From M30B80 sp965656935 (GTDB taxonomy: Bacteria > Pseudomonadota > Alphaproteobacteria > Rhodobacterales > Rhodobacteraceae), in the NCBI GenBank assembly GCA_965656935.1, contig CBFHMG010000002.1, positions 186,001 to 250,000 of the forward strand: DNA of 64,000 nt. Reading direction: 5' to 3'. Under the pieces are notes generated by a model. That model did not search any database. It worked only from the letters and a program-made list of their open reading frames with translations, and was not told the origin of the DNA. Position 1 is the stretch's first letter; the number at the start of each line of letters is the position of its first letter. Below are positions 9,069-17,984 of the stretch, in pieces. The translations under genes were made by a program, and so were the position numbers.

Positions 9069-10339
9069 GCGCGGCATCCTCGGACATCCTCCTTGATCGG
9101 ATGATGTCGCTCCACCCGAAGGTCATTGATCTGACGCTGGACCGGATGTGGCGCATTCTTGCTGCCTTGGACAATCCACAAACACGCATTCCGCCTGTGA
9201 TCCATGTTGCAGGCACGAATGGCAAAGGCTCGACCCAAGCGATGATCCGTGCGGGGCTTGAGGGGGCTGGCAAGACCGCCCATGCCTATACCTCGCCGCA
9301 TCTGGCACGGTTTCATGAACGTATCCGCCTTGCAGGAACGCTGATCGACGAGGCGAAGCTTTCGGATATTCTGGATCGGTGTCTGGCCGCCAATGGCCCC
9401 GATCCCATCACCTATTTCGAGATCACGACTGCCGCTGGCTTCGTCGCATTTGCAGAAACGCCCGCCGATTATACCTTGCTGGAGGTCGGGCTTGGCGGAA
9501 GACTTGATGCGACCAATGTGGTCGATGCGCCTGCTCTCAGCGTGATCACCCCGATCGATCTCGACCATCAACAATTCTTGGGCGATACCATCACCGCGAT
9601 TGCAGGTGAGAAAGCGGGCATCATCAAGCGCGGCGTGACTTGCGTGGTCGGGCCACAGCAGGACGAGGCGCTGGAGGTGATCGAGACCACCGCCGCCCGC
9701 CTAGGCGCACCCCTTTTGGTACATGGCCAGCATTGGCATTTCTGGGAAGAACGTGGCCGCTATATTTTCCAAGATGAAAACGGCCTTCTGGATTTACCGA
9801 TGCCCAATCTTGCAGGCCCTCACCAGATGCAGAATGCAGGCAGCGCCTTGGCGGCCCTTCGTCATCTTGGCTTTGATGAAGACGCCTGCGAGGCCGCTGT
9901 GACCCGTGCGCAATGGCCCGCAAGGATGCAGCGCCTGCAGAACGGGCCATTGGTCGAGGCGGCAGCACAGGCCGAGCTTTGGCTTGATGGCGGGCATAAC
10001 CCGCATGCCGCGCGCGCCGTTGCACGTACTTTTGAAAGCCTGCCTGAGCGCCCGACCCATTTGATCTGCGGCATGCTCAACACCAAGGATGTGACGGGTT
10101 TTATGGCCCCGCTGGCGCCGTTCACTCAATCGCTGCATGCGGTCTCGATCCCGGGTCAGGCGGCAACCCTTGCTGCCTCTGAAACCGTTGCGGCGGCCAA
10201 AAGCGTGGGGATCAAAGCGGTAGAAGCGGCGTCCGTGGCCGAGGCCTTGGCCCAGATCACTGCCGAGGATGCCTCGGCACGGGTTCTGATTTGCGGATCG
10301 CTTTATCTTGCTGGTGAGATCCTCAAGGAAAACGGGTGA
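9065..10339 (+). CDS. folC: Folylpolyglutamate synthase / dihydrofolate synthase
   Basis: 424 residues. FolC attaches glutamate to dihydropteroate and then to folates, with ATP, in the cytosol. The Mur-ligase-type P-loop VAGTNGKGST is near residue 45, and YTSPHLARFHERI, LEVGLGGRLDATN and LDGGHNPHA are family blocks. Translation starts at a GTG within GTGA, overlapping the accD stop, so translational coupling is likely; its own stop overlaps a GTG of the following gene in the same way. Confidence 0.96.
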   Translation: MSAASSDILLDRMMSLHPKVIDLTLDRMWRILAALDNPQTRIPPVIHVAGTNGKGSTQAMIRAGLEGAGKTAHAYTSPHLARFHERIRLAGTLIDEAKLSDILDRCLAANGPDPITYFEITTAAGFVAFAETPADYTLLEVGLGGRLDATNVVDAPALSVITPIDLDHQQFLGDTITAIAGEKAGIIKRGVTCVVGPQQDEALEVIETTAARLGAPLLVHGQHWHFWEERGRYIFQDENGLLDLPMPNLAGPHQMQNAGSALAALRHLGFDEDACEAAVTRAQWPARMQRLQNGPLVEAAAQAELWLDGGHNPHAARAVARTFESLPERPTHLICGMLNTKDVTGFMAPLAPFTQSLHAVSIPGQAATLAASETVAAAKSVGIKAVEAASVAEALAQITAEDASARVLICGSLYLAGEILKENG

Positions 10340-10893
10340 GCCCGCCCTTGACCCCAACAGCCAAGCGACCCATCTTTTCGCTTATGCGTCTGACTGCCCT
10401 TTTTCTATCCCTGCTGCTTGCGGCCAATCCCGCTCAGGCCGCCAAATTCGAGTTCTGCTGGATTGGGAGTTCGGGCTATACGATGCGCGGCTCCATCAGC
10501 TTTCCTGACACGCTTCTGGATAGCGGGATCATCACGCAGGACGAGGTCACGGATTTTGCGATTTACGGATATCTCGACAATTTCCCGATTGGCAGTTGGC
10601 GGCTTGATCAACGCACAACCCAAACCACTTGGGAGCTGTATTTCGACACGACCGCGTTGGAATTTCCCATGGGCGGTATCGCGCTTGATCAAAGCTATCA
10701 GGCATGGAACGCCAATGGTGAGGTGAATGATTGCGGCGAAGGCGGGTTCGGCTTCAATGGTGGGAATTGGGCGCAGGATGTCTGCATCAATAACACTTGG
10801 ATCGAAGACAGCTCGATCATCCCTGACACGCCTTTGCCCGCCTTTCCCGAAGGTGTGGAAATCCGCTGCGAAGCTGTGCTGAACCTGAGCTAG
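10336..10893 (+). CDS. Secreted protein of unknown function downstream of folC
   Basis: 185 residues from the GTG at 10336, which overlaps the folC stop (GTGA), or 169 from the ATG at 10384. The second start gives a clean signal peptide, MRLTALFLSLLLAANPAQAA, so the mature protein would begin near KFEFCWIG. The mature part is rich in Trp, Tyr, Asp and Asn and has four Cys that could form two disulfides in the periplasm. I do not recognise the family. AAGGA precedes the GTG, while the ATG has no visible ribosome site, so coupling to folC is plausible. It converges on zapE. Confidence 0.75.
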   Translation: MSPPLTPTAKRPIFSLMRLTALFLSLLLAANPAQAAKFEFCWIGSSGYTMRGSISFPDTLLDSGIITQDEVTDFAIYGYLDNFPIGSWRLDQRTTQTTWELYFDTTALEFPMGGIALDQSYQAWNANGEVNDCGEGGFGFNGGNWAQDVCINNTWIEDSSIIPDTPLPAFPEGVEIRCEAVLNLS

Positions 10894-10905
10894 AGGCCTG
10901 AGCGC

Positions 10906-11985
10906 TCAAGCATCATTGCCCCAATCTGCACTTTGCATTTCCCGCAAACGGCTGGCCGTGCGCTCGAACTCGAAACTGCCTGTGCCTTCGAGATAAAGCC
11001 GTTCAGGCGTATCAGCCGCCGAGATGACCAAGCGTGTCTTGGCCTCGTAAAGCGCATCAATCAGGGTGACAAAGCGCTTGGCCTCGTTGAAGTTTTCAAT
11101 GCCCAATTGCGGCACATCTTCAAGGATCAGCAGTTTCAAAGCCCCCGTCAGGGCAAGGTAATCCGCAGGGCCCAAAGCCTTGCCGCATAATTCCCAGAAG
11201 GATGCGCGCGCCATGCCTGCCCAATACCGCTCCAGCACGACATGGCGGCCTTTAACCTCGAGGGTCAGAGCCTCCTCATTTGCGCCTGTCAGATCGCGCC
11301 AAAGCTGATCAAGCCTTTGCGTCACATCACTGGACAGGGGCGAGAAATAAACATCCTCGCCCGAGAGGCGATCCTGCCTGTAATCGGTATCAGCATCGAG
11401 TTGCACGACATTGAGCCGTTCCTCCAGCAACTCGATAAAAGGCAGGAAGAGCTGGCGGTTCAACCCGTCCTTATAAAGCGCGCTTGGATGGCGATTCGAG
11501 GTGGTGATCACCATCACCCCCGCCTCAAAAAGCCGCTCGAACAAGCGCCCGACGATCATCGCATCGGCGATATCGGTGATCTGCATTTCATCGAAACAGA
11601 GCAGGCGGATCGACTTGGCGATCTTATCGGCCACGGGTTTGATCGCATCATCCACACCTGTTTTGCGGACCTCATGCAATTCGGATTGGATTTCCTGCAT
11701 GAAGGCATGGAAATGGACGCGACGTTTTTCGGTGATGCCCGCATGGGCAAAGAACAAATCCATCAACATGGATTTCCCGCGCCCAACCCCGCCCCAGAGA
11801 TACAACCCCGAAGGCTCGGATGTCTCTGCTTTGCGGAAGCGGTCAAGAAAGCTTTTGCGCTGAGATGTGTTCAGTTTCTCGCGCAAAACATCGAGTTGCA
11901 GCAGGATCGCACGCTGCTCGGGATCGGGCCGCAAAAGGCCCTCCGACACGCGGGTGTCATAGATCGCTTGAAGATGCTGCGTCAT
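10906..11985 (-). CDS. zapE: Cell division protein ZapE / AFG1-type ATPase
   Basis: 359 residues. The AFG1/ZapE P-loop LWGGVGRGKSMLMD is near residue 65 and the Walker B-like LLCFDEMQITD follows near 135; VHFHAFMQEI and the sensor-like TTSNRHP are family segments. In E. coli ZapE associates with FtsZ during division; mitochondrial homologues act in protein quality control. No strong Shine-Dalgarno is visible at the ATG. The gene converges on the folC operon with a 12-base gap and is divergent from an MFS transporter. Confidence 0.93.
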   Translation of the reverse strand: MTQHLQAIYDTRVSEGLLRPDPEQRAILLQLDVLREKLNTSQRKSFLDRFRKAETSEPSGLYLWGGVGRGKSMLMDLFFAHAGITEKRRVHFHAFMQEIQSELHEVRKTGVDDAIKPVADKIAKSIRLLCFDEMQITDIADAMIVGRLFERLFEAGVMVITTSNRHPSALYKDGLNRQLFLPFIELLEERLNVVQLDADTDYRQDRLSGEDVYFSPLSSDVTQRLDQLWRDLTGANEEALTLEVKGRHVVLERYWAGMARASFWELCGKALGPADYLALTGALKLLILEDVPQLGIENFNEAKRFVTLIDALYEAKTRLVISAADTPERLYLEGTGSFEFERTASRLREMQSADWGNDA

Positions 11986-12071
11986 GGTTTTTTGGTCATC
12001 CGTGCTTGGCTACTCCATGACATAGATAACGGTATCTTAAGTGTCGAATAAGAATCTCTCATTTGACCTGC

Positions 12072-12118
12072 ATGCCGTTCCCCATCATGGTCGCGCTACT
12101 CAAAAGGACAAACGGCAT
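12072..12118 (+). promoter_or_regulatory. Inverted repeat around the MFS ribosome-binding site
   Basis: ATGCCGTT (12072-12079) and AACGGCAT (12111-12118) are perfect 8-base inverted repeats. The second arm abuts the ATG at 12119 and the loop contains the AAAAGGA ribosome site. If formed in mRNA it could modulate translation of the transporter. Confidence 0.4.
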
Positions 12119-13363
12119 ATGACACGTCAAAACACGCTTTTCACGCCCGTCTTGATCGGCGGCTGCGTTATTATCATGCTCAGCTTTGCCATTCGGGCGA
12201 GTTTTGGTGTTTTCCAAATTCCAATTGCCGAGGAATTCGGCTGGCTTCGGGCCGAGTTTTCACTCGCGATTGCCATCCAGAATCTTGCATGGGGCATTGG
12301 CCAGCCGCTCTTTGGGGCCTTTGCCGAAAAGTTTGGTGATCGCCGCGCGATCATTCTAGGGGCTTTGCTCTATGCGGCAGGTCTCGTTCTGTCTTCTTTC
12401 GCGGTCAGCCCCGAACAGCACCAATTCCTCGAGATTTTAGTGGGTTTCGGCATCGCTGGTACAGGGTTTGGCGTTATTCTCGCGGTGGTCGGGCGCGCGG
12501 CCTCGGATGAGAACCGCTCCCTTGCTTTGGGCATCGCCACCGCGGCAGGCTCGGCCGGTCAGGTTTTCGGCGCACCCATGGCCGAGTTCTTGCTGAGTCA
12601 ATTTCCTTGGCAAACCGTGTTTCTGATTTTTGCAGGGATCATCCTTGCCTCGCTTCTGGTCTTGCCAATGATGCGCTCGCCCCAGCCCGTGTCGAAGGCC
12701 GCGCTGGAAGAAAGCATGGGAACCGTCCTCAAAAAGGCGTTCCGCGATCCATCCTTTACACTGATCTTCATCGGGTTTTTCTCCTGCGGGTATCAGCTGG
12801 CTTTCATCACCGCGCATTTCCCTGCTTTCGTGACCGAGCTTTGCGGTCCAATCGCACCAGGTGGAATGCTGCATAGCATTGGCATCACGACAACCTCGGC
12901 CCTTGGGGCGGTGGCGATCTCATTGATCGGTTTGGCCAATATCGTGGGCACCATCACAGCGGGCTGGTTGGGCAAACGCTATACCAAGAAATACCTGTTG
13001 GCAGGCATCTATGTAGCGCGCACCATTGCGGCGGGTCTGTTTATCATGATGCCGATTACGCCTATGTCGGTGATCGTTTTCTCGATTGTTATGGGCGCGC
13101 TCTGGCTGGCAACCGTGCCGCTGACATCAGGCTTGGTGGCCTATATCTACGGGCTTCGCTATATGGGCACGCTCTATGGCATCGTGTTCTTCAGCCACCA
13201 ATTGGGCGGCTTTCTGGGCGTGTTCCTTGGCGGTTGGCTCTATGACATCTATGGCGATTACACTGCCGTATGGTGGGTCGGCGTGGGGGTTGGCGCGCTC
13301 TCGGCGATTGTGCATCTGCCGATCAAGGAAAAGCCATTGGGCGCACGCGAGGTTGCGGCCTAA
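12119..13363 (+). CDS. MFS transporter (monocarboxylate/oxalate-formate antiporter-like)
   Basis: 414 residues with about twelve hydrophobic helices and the MFS loop motif GQPLFGAFAEKFGDRRAI between helices 2 and 3. The sequence style (SFAIRASFGVFQIPIAEEFGW at the start, GLRYMGTLYGIVFFSHQLGGFLG near helix 11) fits the MFS subgroup often annotated oxalate:formate or monocarboxylate transporters, but no substrate can be read. The ATG at 12119 is preferred over the upstream frame because AAAAGGAC precedes it and the membrane part begins shortly after. Its stop overlaps the stop of the convergent hydrolase gene by three bases. Confidence 0.88.
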   Translation: MTRQNTLFTPVLIGGCVIIMLSFAIRASFGVFQIPIAEEFGWLRAEFSLAIAIQNLAWGIGQPLFGAFAEKFGDRRAIILGALLYAAGLVLSSFAVSPEQHQFLEILVGFGIAGTGFGVILAVVGRAASDENRSLALGIATAAGSAGQVFGAPMAEFLLSQFPWQTVFLIFAGIILASLLVLPMMRSPQPVSKAALEESMGTVLKKAFRDPSFTLIFIGFFSCGYQLAFITAHFPAFVTELCGPIAPGGMLHSIGITTTSALGAVAISLIGLANIVGTITAGWLGKRYTKKYLLAGIYVARTIAAGLFIMMPITPMSVIVFSIVMGALWLATVPLTSGLVAYIYGLRYMGTLYGIVFFSHQLGGFLGVFLGGWLYDIYGDYTAVWWVGVGVGALSAIVHLPIKEKPLGAREVAA

Positions 13364-14271
13364 AGGTTATCCTCGATCGCGGCGGCGACATCCTCGGGCC
13401 AAAGATAGGGCAGCCGATGGTCGGCCCAGTCAAAGATCACATGGCGAGCCTTGGGGTTGATCTTGCGCAGCGCGGTGAGCGCCTCAATTGGGATGACCCT
13501 GTCCTGCTCGCCCCACATCACCAGCATCGGAATGCCCGTTTTCGCGATCAGCATATGGTCTTCGGCCATATCCTCGGAAAGGAAATTCCGCTGGCTCGAC
13601 AAGATCGCCTCAAGCGCGCCTTCCACGCGCAAATCCTCGCGTATCCATGCGTTGATATCTTCCTCAAACGGGATGTCCGAGGTGGTGCGGCCATATTGCC
13701 AATAGCTCAGCAAAGGTCCGATCACCTCCATCATCCAATCGCCCAGATAGGGGAGCTTGGCGGCAAGATCATAGAAACGGCCAAGCTCCACTCCAAGGCC
13801 CGTGGGGGCCAGAAGGATCAGGCGGTTAACGGTTTCAGGCGCCTCAACCGCGCGGGCAGTCGCCAAGGCACCACCCATGGAATACCCCAAAAGCGTGACA
13901 CGATCCGTGATGCCTTGTGAGGCCAGCAATTCCCGCAATTGGCGCATAAAAAACTCGCGCGTCTGCTCACCCTCTACACGGTCCGAGCCACCACGCCCAT
14001 AAAGATCATAGCTGAGCACTCGGTAGCCCTGATCGATCAAGAGCGGGATCAGCGGTGCGAAGGCATAGGATGGCGTGCTCAATCCGTGGATGCAGACAAT
14101 GATCGGTCCTGTCTCTGGCCCGTGCCATTGGAAATGCGTCTCGCCATCTTGAAGCTGCACAAATTGACCAAGCGACACCTCTTTGCGCGCGGATAGCGGC
14201 ATAAGGGTGACATGCGCCAGCAAATACGCGCCCGCCATCAAGGTGATCAATATGAGCAGCAGCCAGATCAT
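13360..14271 (-). CDS. Membrane-anchored alpha/beta hydrolase
   Basis: 303 residues. A single N-terminal hydrophobic helix (MIWLLLILITLMAGAYLLAHV) precedes an alpha/beta-hydrolase fold: oxyanion segment CIHGLS, nucleophile elbow LGYSMGGAL (Ser near 118), acid WGEQDRVIP and catalytic-type His in DWADHRLPYLWPE. Substrate unknown; the architecture fits a periplasm-facing or inner-membrane-tethered esterase/lipase. It lies seven bases after the ornithine cyclodeaminase-like gene and is probably the last gene of that minus-strand run. Its stop and the stop of the convergent transporter share the bases CTAA. Confidence 0.87.
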   Translation of the reverse strand: MIWLLLILITLMAGAYLLAHVTLMPLSARKEVSLGQFVQLQDGETHFQWHGPETGPIIVCIHGLSTPSYAFAPLIPLLIDQGYRVLSYDLYGRGGSDRVEGEQTREFFMRQLRELLASQGITDRVTLLGYSMGGALATARAVEAPETVNRLILLAPTGLGVELGRFYDLAAKLPYLGDWMMEVIGPLLSYWQYGRTTSDIPFEEDINAWIREDLRVEGALEAILSSQRNFLSEDMAEDHMLIAKTGIPMLVMWGEQDRVIPIEALTALRKINPKARHVIFDWADHRLPYLWPEDVAAAIEDNL

Positions 14272-14278
14272 GCGCGCC

Positions 14279-15196
14279 TTACCTCTGCCTCCACGCCTCG
14301 AGGATATAGCGGGCCGTCATCAGGTCGAGATGCGCACCTCCCCCATTTTTGAACAAGGTGATCTCGTCATCAGATCTACGGGTGAAACCGCCGCTTGGCA
14401 GATCATAGTAATCGGCCTTGATATCCCCCTCCGAGATCACGCCTGCGGCCAAGGGAATTTTCAGCTCGCCAATATGCCCGATGGTGGTGGCGCGGCTATC
14501 CACGAAGACGGTTGCGCGCGTCAGCGCTGTGTCATCCGCCTCGCGCATATCGGGGCGATAGGCTCCGATCAGGTCCAGATGCTGCCCCGCGCGCAGCCAG
14601 TCACCTTTGATCACGGGGTCGGTCGACATTGTGGCGCAGGTGATGATGTCCGCCTGCGCAACAGCCGCCTCAAGGTCGGGGGCTACGCTCACATTTTCGA
14701 GGCTATCGGCAAAACGCTCAGCCCCTTCGGTTGAGCGGTTCCAGATCAAAAAGCGCGCCTTGGGAAAGATAGCGCCATAGGCCGCATGAAGCGAGCGCCC
14801 CACAGTTCCTGCGCCTACGATCAGGATAGTATCACTGTCAGGGCGGGCCAGTTTGCGGGCTGCCAACAGACTGTCACCTGCCGTTTTCCATTTGGTCACA
14901 AGGTGGAAATCCACCAAGGCCTCCAACCCGCCATCCAGATCGGAATAAAGGTTCACCGCGCCATTAACCGTGGGCTTTCCCGCTGCCTTGTTTTGAGGGA
15001 AAATCGTGGCGGTTTTGACCAATTGGCCCATCCCATCGATCCATGCCGCCCGCGACAGCAGGGTATCGGGATCGCGGTAGAGAAACGTATCGCCTATCTC
15101 GGCGCGCGGCAGGGAATGGCCCGCCTCCAAAGCATCGGTCAAAGCGCGCCAGTCAAGGCAGGCTTCTGCCTCTGGTCCGATGATCTCAAAGCTCAT
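14279..15196 (-). CDS. Ornithine cyclodeaminase / mu-crystallin family protein
   Basis: 305 residues. The Rossmann motif ILIVGAGTVGRSLHAAYG near 125 and ITCATMSTDPVIKGDWLRAGQHLDLIGAYRPDMREADD are typical of the ornithine cyclodeaminase/mu-crystallin family, which also includes alanine and ketimine reductases. The precise substrate cannot be assigned. Start at 15196 forms an ATGA overlap with the stop of the preceding HAD gene; an upstream in-frame Met at 15250 lies inside that gene and is disfavoured. The gene is probably translated by coupling. Confidence 0.9.
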   Translation of the reverse strand: MSFEIIGPEAEACLDWRALTDALEAGHSLPRAEIGDTFLYRDPDTLLSRAAWIDGMGQLVKTATIFPQNKAAGKPTVNGAVNLYSDLDGGLEALVDFHLVTKWKTAGDSLLAARKLARPDSDTILIVGAGTVGRSLHAAYGAIFPKARFLIWNRSTEGAERFADSLENVSVAPDLEAAVAQADIITCATMSTDPVIKGDWLRAGQHLDLIGAYRPDMREADDTALTRATVFVDSRATTIGHIGELKIPLAAGVISEGDIKADYYDLPSGGFTRRSDDEITLFKNGGGAHLDLMTARYILEAWRQR

Positions 15197-15819
15197 GGTG
15201 CGGCCTCTTCTGCGGTCAGCAGACCATGGGCGACCAGTTCCTTGGCCCAACCCTCAGGGTGCTCGAACAAATGCGCATTCCAACCACGGGCGCGGGCAGC
15301 CTTGATATTGTCCACACGGTCATCCGCAAAGAGCAGGCGGTCAGGCGCGATGCCTGAATGCTCCTCTACCATCTCGTAAATCCGCGCGGCCGGTTTGATC
15401 ACGGCCATATGACCCGAGACATAGGCATGGTCGAATTCATTGAGAAAGTCGAAATGGGTCTGGGCATAAGCGAAGCTTTCGATGCCGAAATTCGTCAAGG
15501 CAAACACAGGCACGCCTTTGCCCTGTAATACGCGCATCAGCTTGACGGAATGGGGGATAACGGGCTGCGCAAGCTCGATCCAGCGGTCATGCCAAAGCCG
15601 GATTTCATCGCGGAACTCGGGATAGGCCTCGGCGGTTTCATAGATGACATCTTGGAACCCTTCGCCCAGATCCACACGGTCATTCATGCCGTGCAGATCA
15701 ACGGTGGAAAACATCGCCTTGCGGCGGGCCTCACCGATTTCGCGGTCATAGAAGCGCTCGGGCTGCCATTCGATCAGCACATTGCCGATGTCGAAGATAA
15801 CGGCATCGATCTTGGTCAT
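15193..15819 (-). CDS. HAD-superfamily hydrolase (haloacid dehalogenase-like)
   Basis: 208 residues. Motif I FDIGNVLIEW (Asp near 10; the usual second Asp position reads Gly-Asn, as in the YihX-like branch), motif II ALTNFG, conserved Lys in VIKPAARIYE and motif IV FADDRVDNIKAARARGW. This is the subfamily of epoxide-hydrolase-like or YihX-like sugar phosphatases; substrate unknown. It overlaps fghA upstream and the cyclodeaminase gene downstream by four bases each, so it is clearly in the same operon. Confidence 0.92.
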   Translation of the reverse strand: MTKIDAVIFDIGNVLIEWQPERFYDREIGEARRKAMFSTVDLHGMNDRVDLGEGFQDVIYETAEAYPEFRDEIRLWHDRWIELAQPVIPHSVKLMRVLQGKGVPVFALTNFGIESFAYAQTHFDFLNEFDHAYVSGHMAVIKPAARIYEMVEEHSGIAPDRLLFADDRVDNIKAARARGWNAHLFEHPEGWAKELVAHGLLTAEEAAP

Positions 15820-16655
15820 TCGCGCGCTCCGTACAAAGCCTCGGCATGGAAGGTGATATGGTCTTCCATGAAGGTCGAGATGAAGAAATAGGAATGGTCA
15901 TACCCCTCCTGCAAACGCAGGATCGCGTTTTGACGGCGGGCGGCGATGGCTTGCGCCAAGGCCTCGGTCTTCAACAGATCGCCGAATTGATCGGCGGTTC
16001 CAGTATCGATCAAGACAGGGCCTGCAAAGCCCGTCTCCTGCATCAAAAGCGTCGCGTCATGCTTCGCCCATTGGGCCGTGTCCTCGCCAAGATAGGCGGT
16101 GAATTGCTTGCGACCCCAATCGCTTTCGGTGGGGTTGCAGATCGGCGCAAAGGCCGAGACGCTGGTGAAACGGTCAGGCAAGCTCATGGCGATGGTCAAC
16201 GCACCATGCCCGCCCATGGAATGGCCCGTGATCGCTTGGCGCGTTTCATCAAGCGGGAAGGTCTCGAACAGGGCTTCGGGCAGGTCTTTGGTGATGTAAT
16301 CCCACATCTGGAAATGCTCGGCCCATGGGGCTTGCGTTGCATTCACATAGAAGCCCGCGCCTTGGCCCAGATCATAGGCCTCGTCATTGGGAACACCTTC
16401 GCCACGCGGTGAAGTATCGGGAAAAACCAGCGCAATGCCCTGTTCCGCGGCCCAAGCCTGCGCACCCGCTTTGACCATCGCGTTTTCATGGGTGCAGGTC
16501 AGGCCCGAGAGAAACCACAAGACAGGAACGGGGCCATCCTGCGCCTCGGCTGGCAGGAACAGGCCAAAGGTCATATCCGTGCCAGTGGCCTTTGAGGCAT
16601 GGCTATACACGCCTTGCATGCCGCCAAAGCAGCGGTTCTCTGAAATGGTTTCCAT
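15816..16655 (-). CDS. fghA: S-formylglutathione hydrolase
   Basis: 279 residues, the usual family length. It hydrolyses S-formylglutathione to formate and glutathione, the second step of glutathione-dependent formaldehyde oxidation. Esterase-D family marks: FLSGLTCTHEN, GEGVPND, nucleophile GHSMGGHGAL (Ser near 148), DTGTADQF and YDHSYFFISTF with the catalytic His. The start at 16655 has GGAGGGTAG just upstream; in-frame Met codons further up lack a ribosome site. The first-step enzyme gene is about 3 kb upstream on the same strand. Confidence 0.95.
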   Translation of the reverse strand: METISENRCFGGMQGVYSHASKATGTDMTFGLFLPAEAQDGPVPVLWFLSGLTCTHENAMVKAGAQAWAAEQGIALVFPDTSPRGEGVPNDEAYDLGQGAGFYVNATQAPWAEHFQMWDYITKDLPEALFETFPLDETRQAITGHSMGGHGALTIAMSLPDRFTSVSAFAPICNPTESDWGRKQFTAYLGEDTAQWAKHDATLLMQETGFAGPVLIDTGTADQFGDLLKTEALAQAIAARRQNAILRLQEGYDHSYFFISTFMEDHITFHAEALYGARE

Positions 16656-16715
16656 TCTACCCTCCATCTGTTGCGCCAAGGGGTAACGCGGCAAGGCAAA
16701 GGCAGCAAGCATCGC

Positions 16716-17663
16716 TTAGGGCAGAACGATGCCCGCAACACCCGACACCCAGCCAATGACCAGCGAGACCGTCACAATGCTGATCGCCGTTGAAATCAGG
16801 ATCGAGGCCGAAACGCGCTGCGGCGCCACCCCGTAATGTTGCGCCAGCATATAGACATTGCCCGCCACTGGCAGCGCCGCCGCAGAGATCATCACAGCCG
16901 CATCAAACAACGGCACGGGGAAGATCAGCAAGGCCGCAATCCCCACTGCCAAAGGATGCAGGGCGAGTTTACAAAATGAAATCCAAGCGGCGACCGAGAC
17001 ACGCTCGGCCGATTTACCAGCCAGCGATGCACCGATTGCAAAAAGCGCACCTGGTGTCGCTGCCGCCCCGAGAATGGCAACGAATTCATCCACCACGGCG
17101 GGCAGCTCTATCTCGGCACCCGAGACGGCCAAGCCTGCCACCATCGACATGATCATCGGGTTTTTCACAAGCCCCATGCCAACCGTTTTCAAAATGCCAA
17201 AAGACATGCGCCCGTCGCGACTGCCCGTGATTAGAATGACGATGAGGCTGGAGAAAACGATCAGATCCAGCGACAGCACCATCAAGACAGGGCCAGCAGC
17301 CGCAGGCCCGAGCAGCACGATCAACATCGGCACGCCCAGAAAGCCTGTATTGCCAATCACGGCGCATTGCGCCTCGATGGCGGCTTCTGTGATTGGGCGT
17401 TTGCGCAGAAACGCGACCCCCATCGCTAGGAAATAGACGACAAAACACCCCGTCAAATAGGCCGCGACAAACCACCAATCGAGAATCTCGGCCAAGGACA
17501 GGTTCGCGGCAAAGCGGAACAGCATCGCCGATAGTGCGAAATAGAATACGAATTTGGTGAGATAGGCCGTGGCCTCAGAGGTGAAGAACCCTGTTCGACC
17601 TGCCTGAAAGCCAAGCGCGATCAGCGCAAAGAAGGGCAAGGTCTTGAGGAAAATATCTATCAT
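16716..17663 (-). CDS. AEC (auxin efflux carrier) family transporter
   Basis: 315 residues with ten hydrophobic helices. Family features: GFQAGRTGFF near the N-terminus, QCAVIGNTGFLGVPM in the middle and PVAGNVYMLAQHYG near the C-terminus, the discontinuous-helix regions of AEC proteins. Bacterial members export or import small organic anions such as malate; the substrate here is unknown. No clear ribosome site precedes the ATG. It is divergent from a TetR gene with operator-like palindromes in between, and is followed 60 bases later by fghA. Confidence 0.9.
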   Translation of the reverse strand: MIDIFLKTLPFFALIALGFQAGRTGFFTSEATAYLTKFVFYFALSAMLFRFAANLSLAEILDWWFVAAYLTGCFVVYFLAMGVAFLRKRPITEAAIEAQCAVIGNTGFLGVPMLIVLLGPAAAGPVLMVLSLDLIVFSSLIVILITGSRDGRMSFGILKTVGMGLVKNPMIMSMVAGLAVSGAEIELPAVVDEFVAILGAAATPGALFAIGASLAGKSAERVSVAAWISFCKLALHPLAVGIAALLIFPVPLFDAAVMISAAALPVAGNVYMLAQHYGVAPQRVSASILISTAISIVTVSLVIGWVSGVAGIVLP

Positions 17664-17743
17664 AGAAATTGGCTAGTCCAATGGCGAGGGACTGTCCAGA
17701 AATTGCGAGGGCGAAAAACCCTCAGCTGCGTCTTGAAAAGCGA

Positions 17744-17758
17744 ACGAAACAGTTTAGT
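17744..17758. promoter_or_regulatory. TetR-type operator candidate 1
   Basis: ACGAAACAGTTTAGT fits the palindrome ACTnAACnGTTnAGT with one mismatch. The core AACAGTTTAGTT (17748-17759) recurs exactly, inverted, at 17936-17947. It lies about 80 bases upstream of the AEC transporter start. Confidence 0.6.
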
Positions 17759-17937
17759 TCTGTTTTGTGGGTGGCAGGGCGAGAGCTGCTCCCCCCAGTG
17801 TTATATCTCGCCTTTCCCTAGCCCCTGAGGGACGCCATCCACCCCCTCTGGCAACCGCTATACCTGCCAGACCGGAGTGTTCAGCCAAGCTGGACACTCC
17901 GCAAGGGCGGGGCGATGGCTCATGTCTATTGCTGTAA

Positions 17938-17952
17938 CTAAACTGTTCAGTC
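17938..17952. promoter_or_regulatory. TetR-type operator candidate 2
   Basis: ACTAAACTGTTCAGT is a complete match to ACTnAACnGTTnAGT, a 15-base imperfect palindrome of the kind bound by TetR dimers. It lies 32 bases before the TetR start codon, suiting autorepression. Confidence 0.65.
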
Positions 17953-17984
17953 TATATACGGATGGAGGGAAGGACACCGCGCAT

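Larger units (their letters stand above)
17664..17984. promoter_or_regulatory. Divergent regulatory region between AEC transporter and TetR gene
   Basis: This 321-base gap holds no convincing gene. It contains two copies of one palindromic operator (annotated separately) about 190 bases apart, one near each gene, and an SD-like GGAGGGAAGGA before the TetR start. No clear sigma-70 hexamers were chosen. Confidence 0.65.

Noticed and set aside
17877..17984. Upstream in-frame Met codons extending the TetR protein
   Set aside because: They cross the operator palindrome, lack a good ribosome site and would push the HTH domain about 36 residues from the N-terminus.
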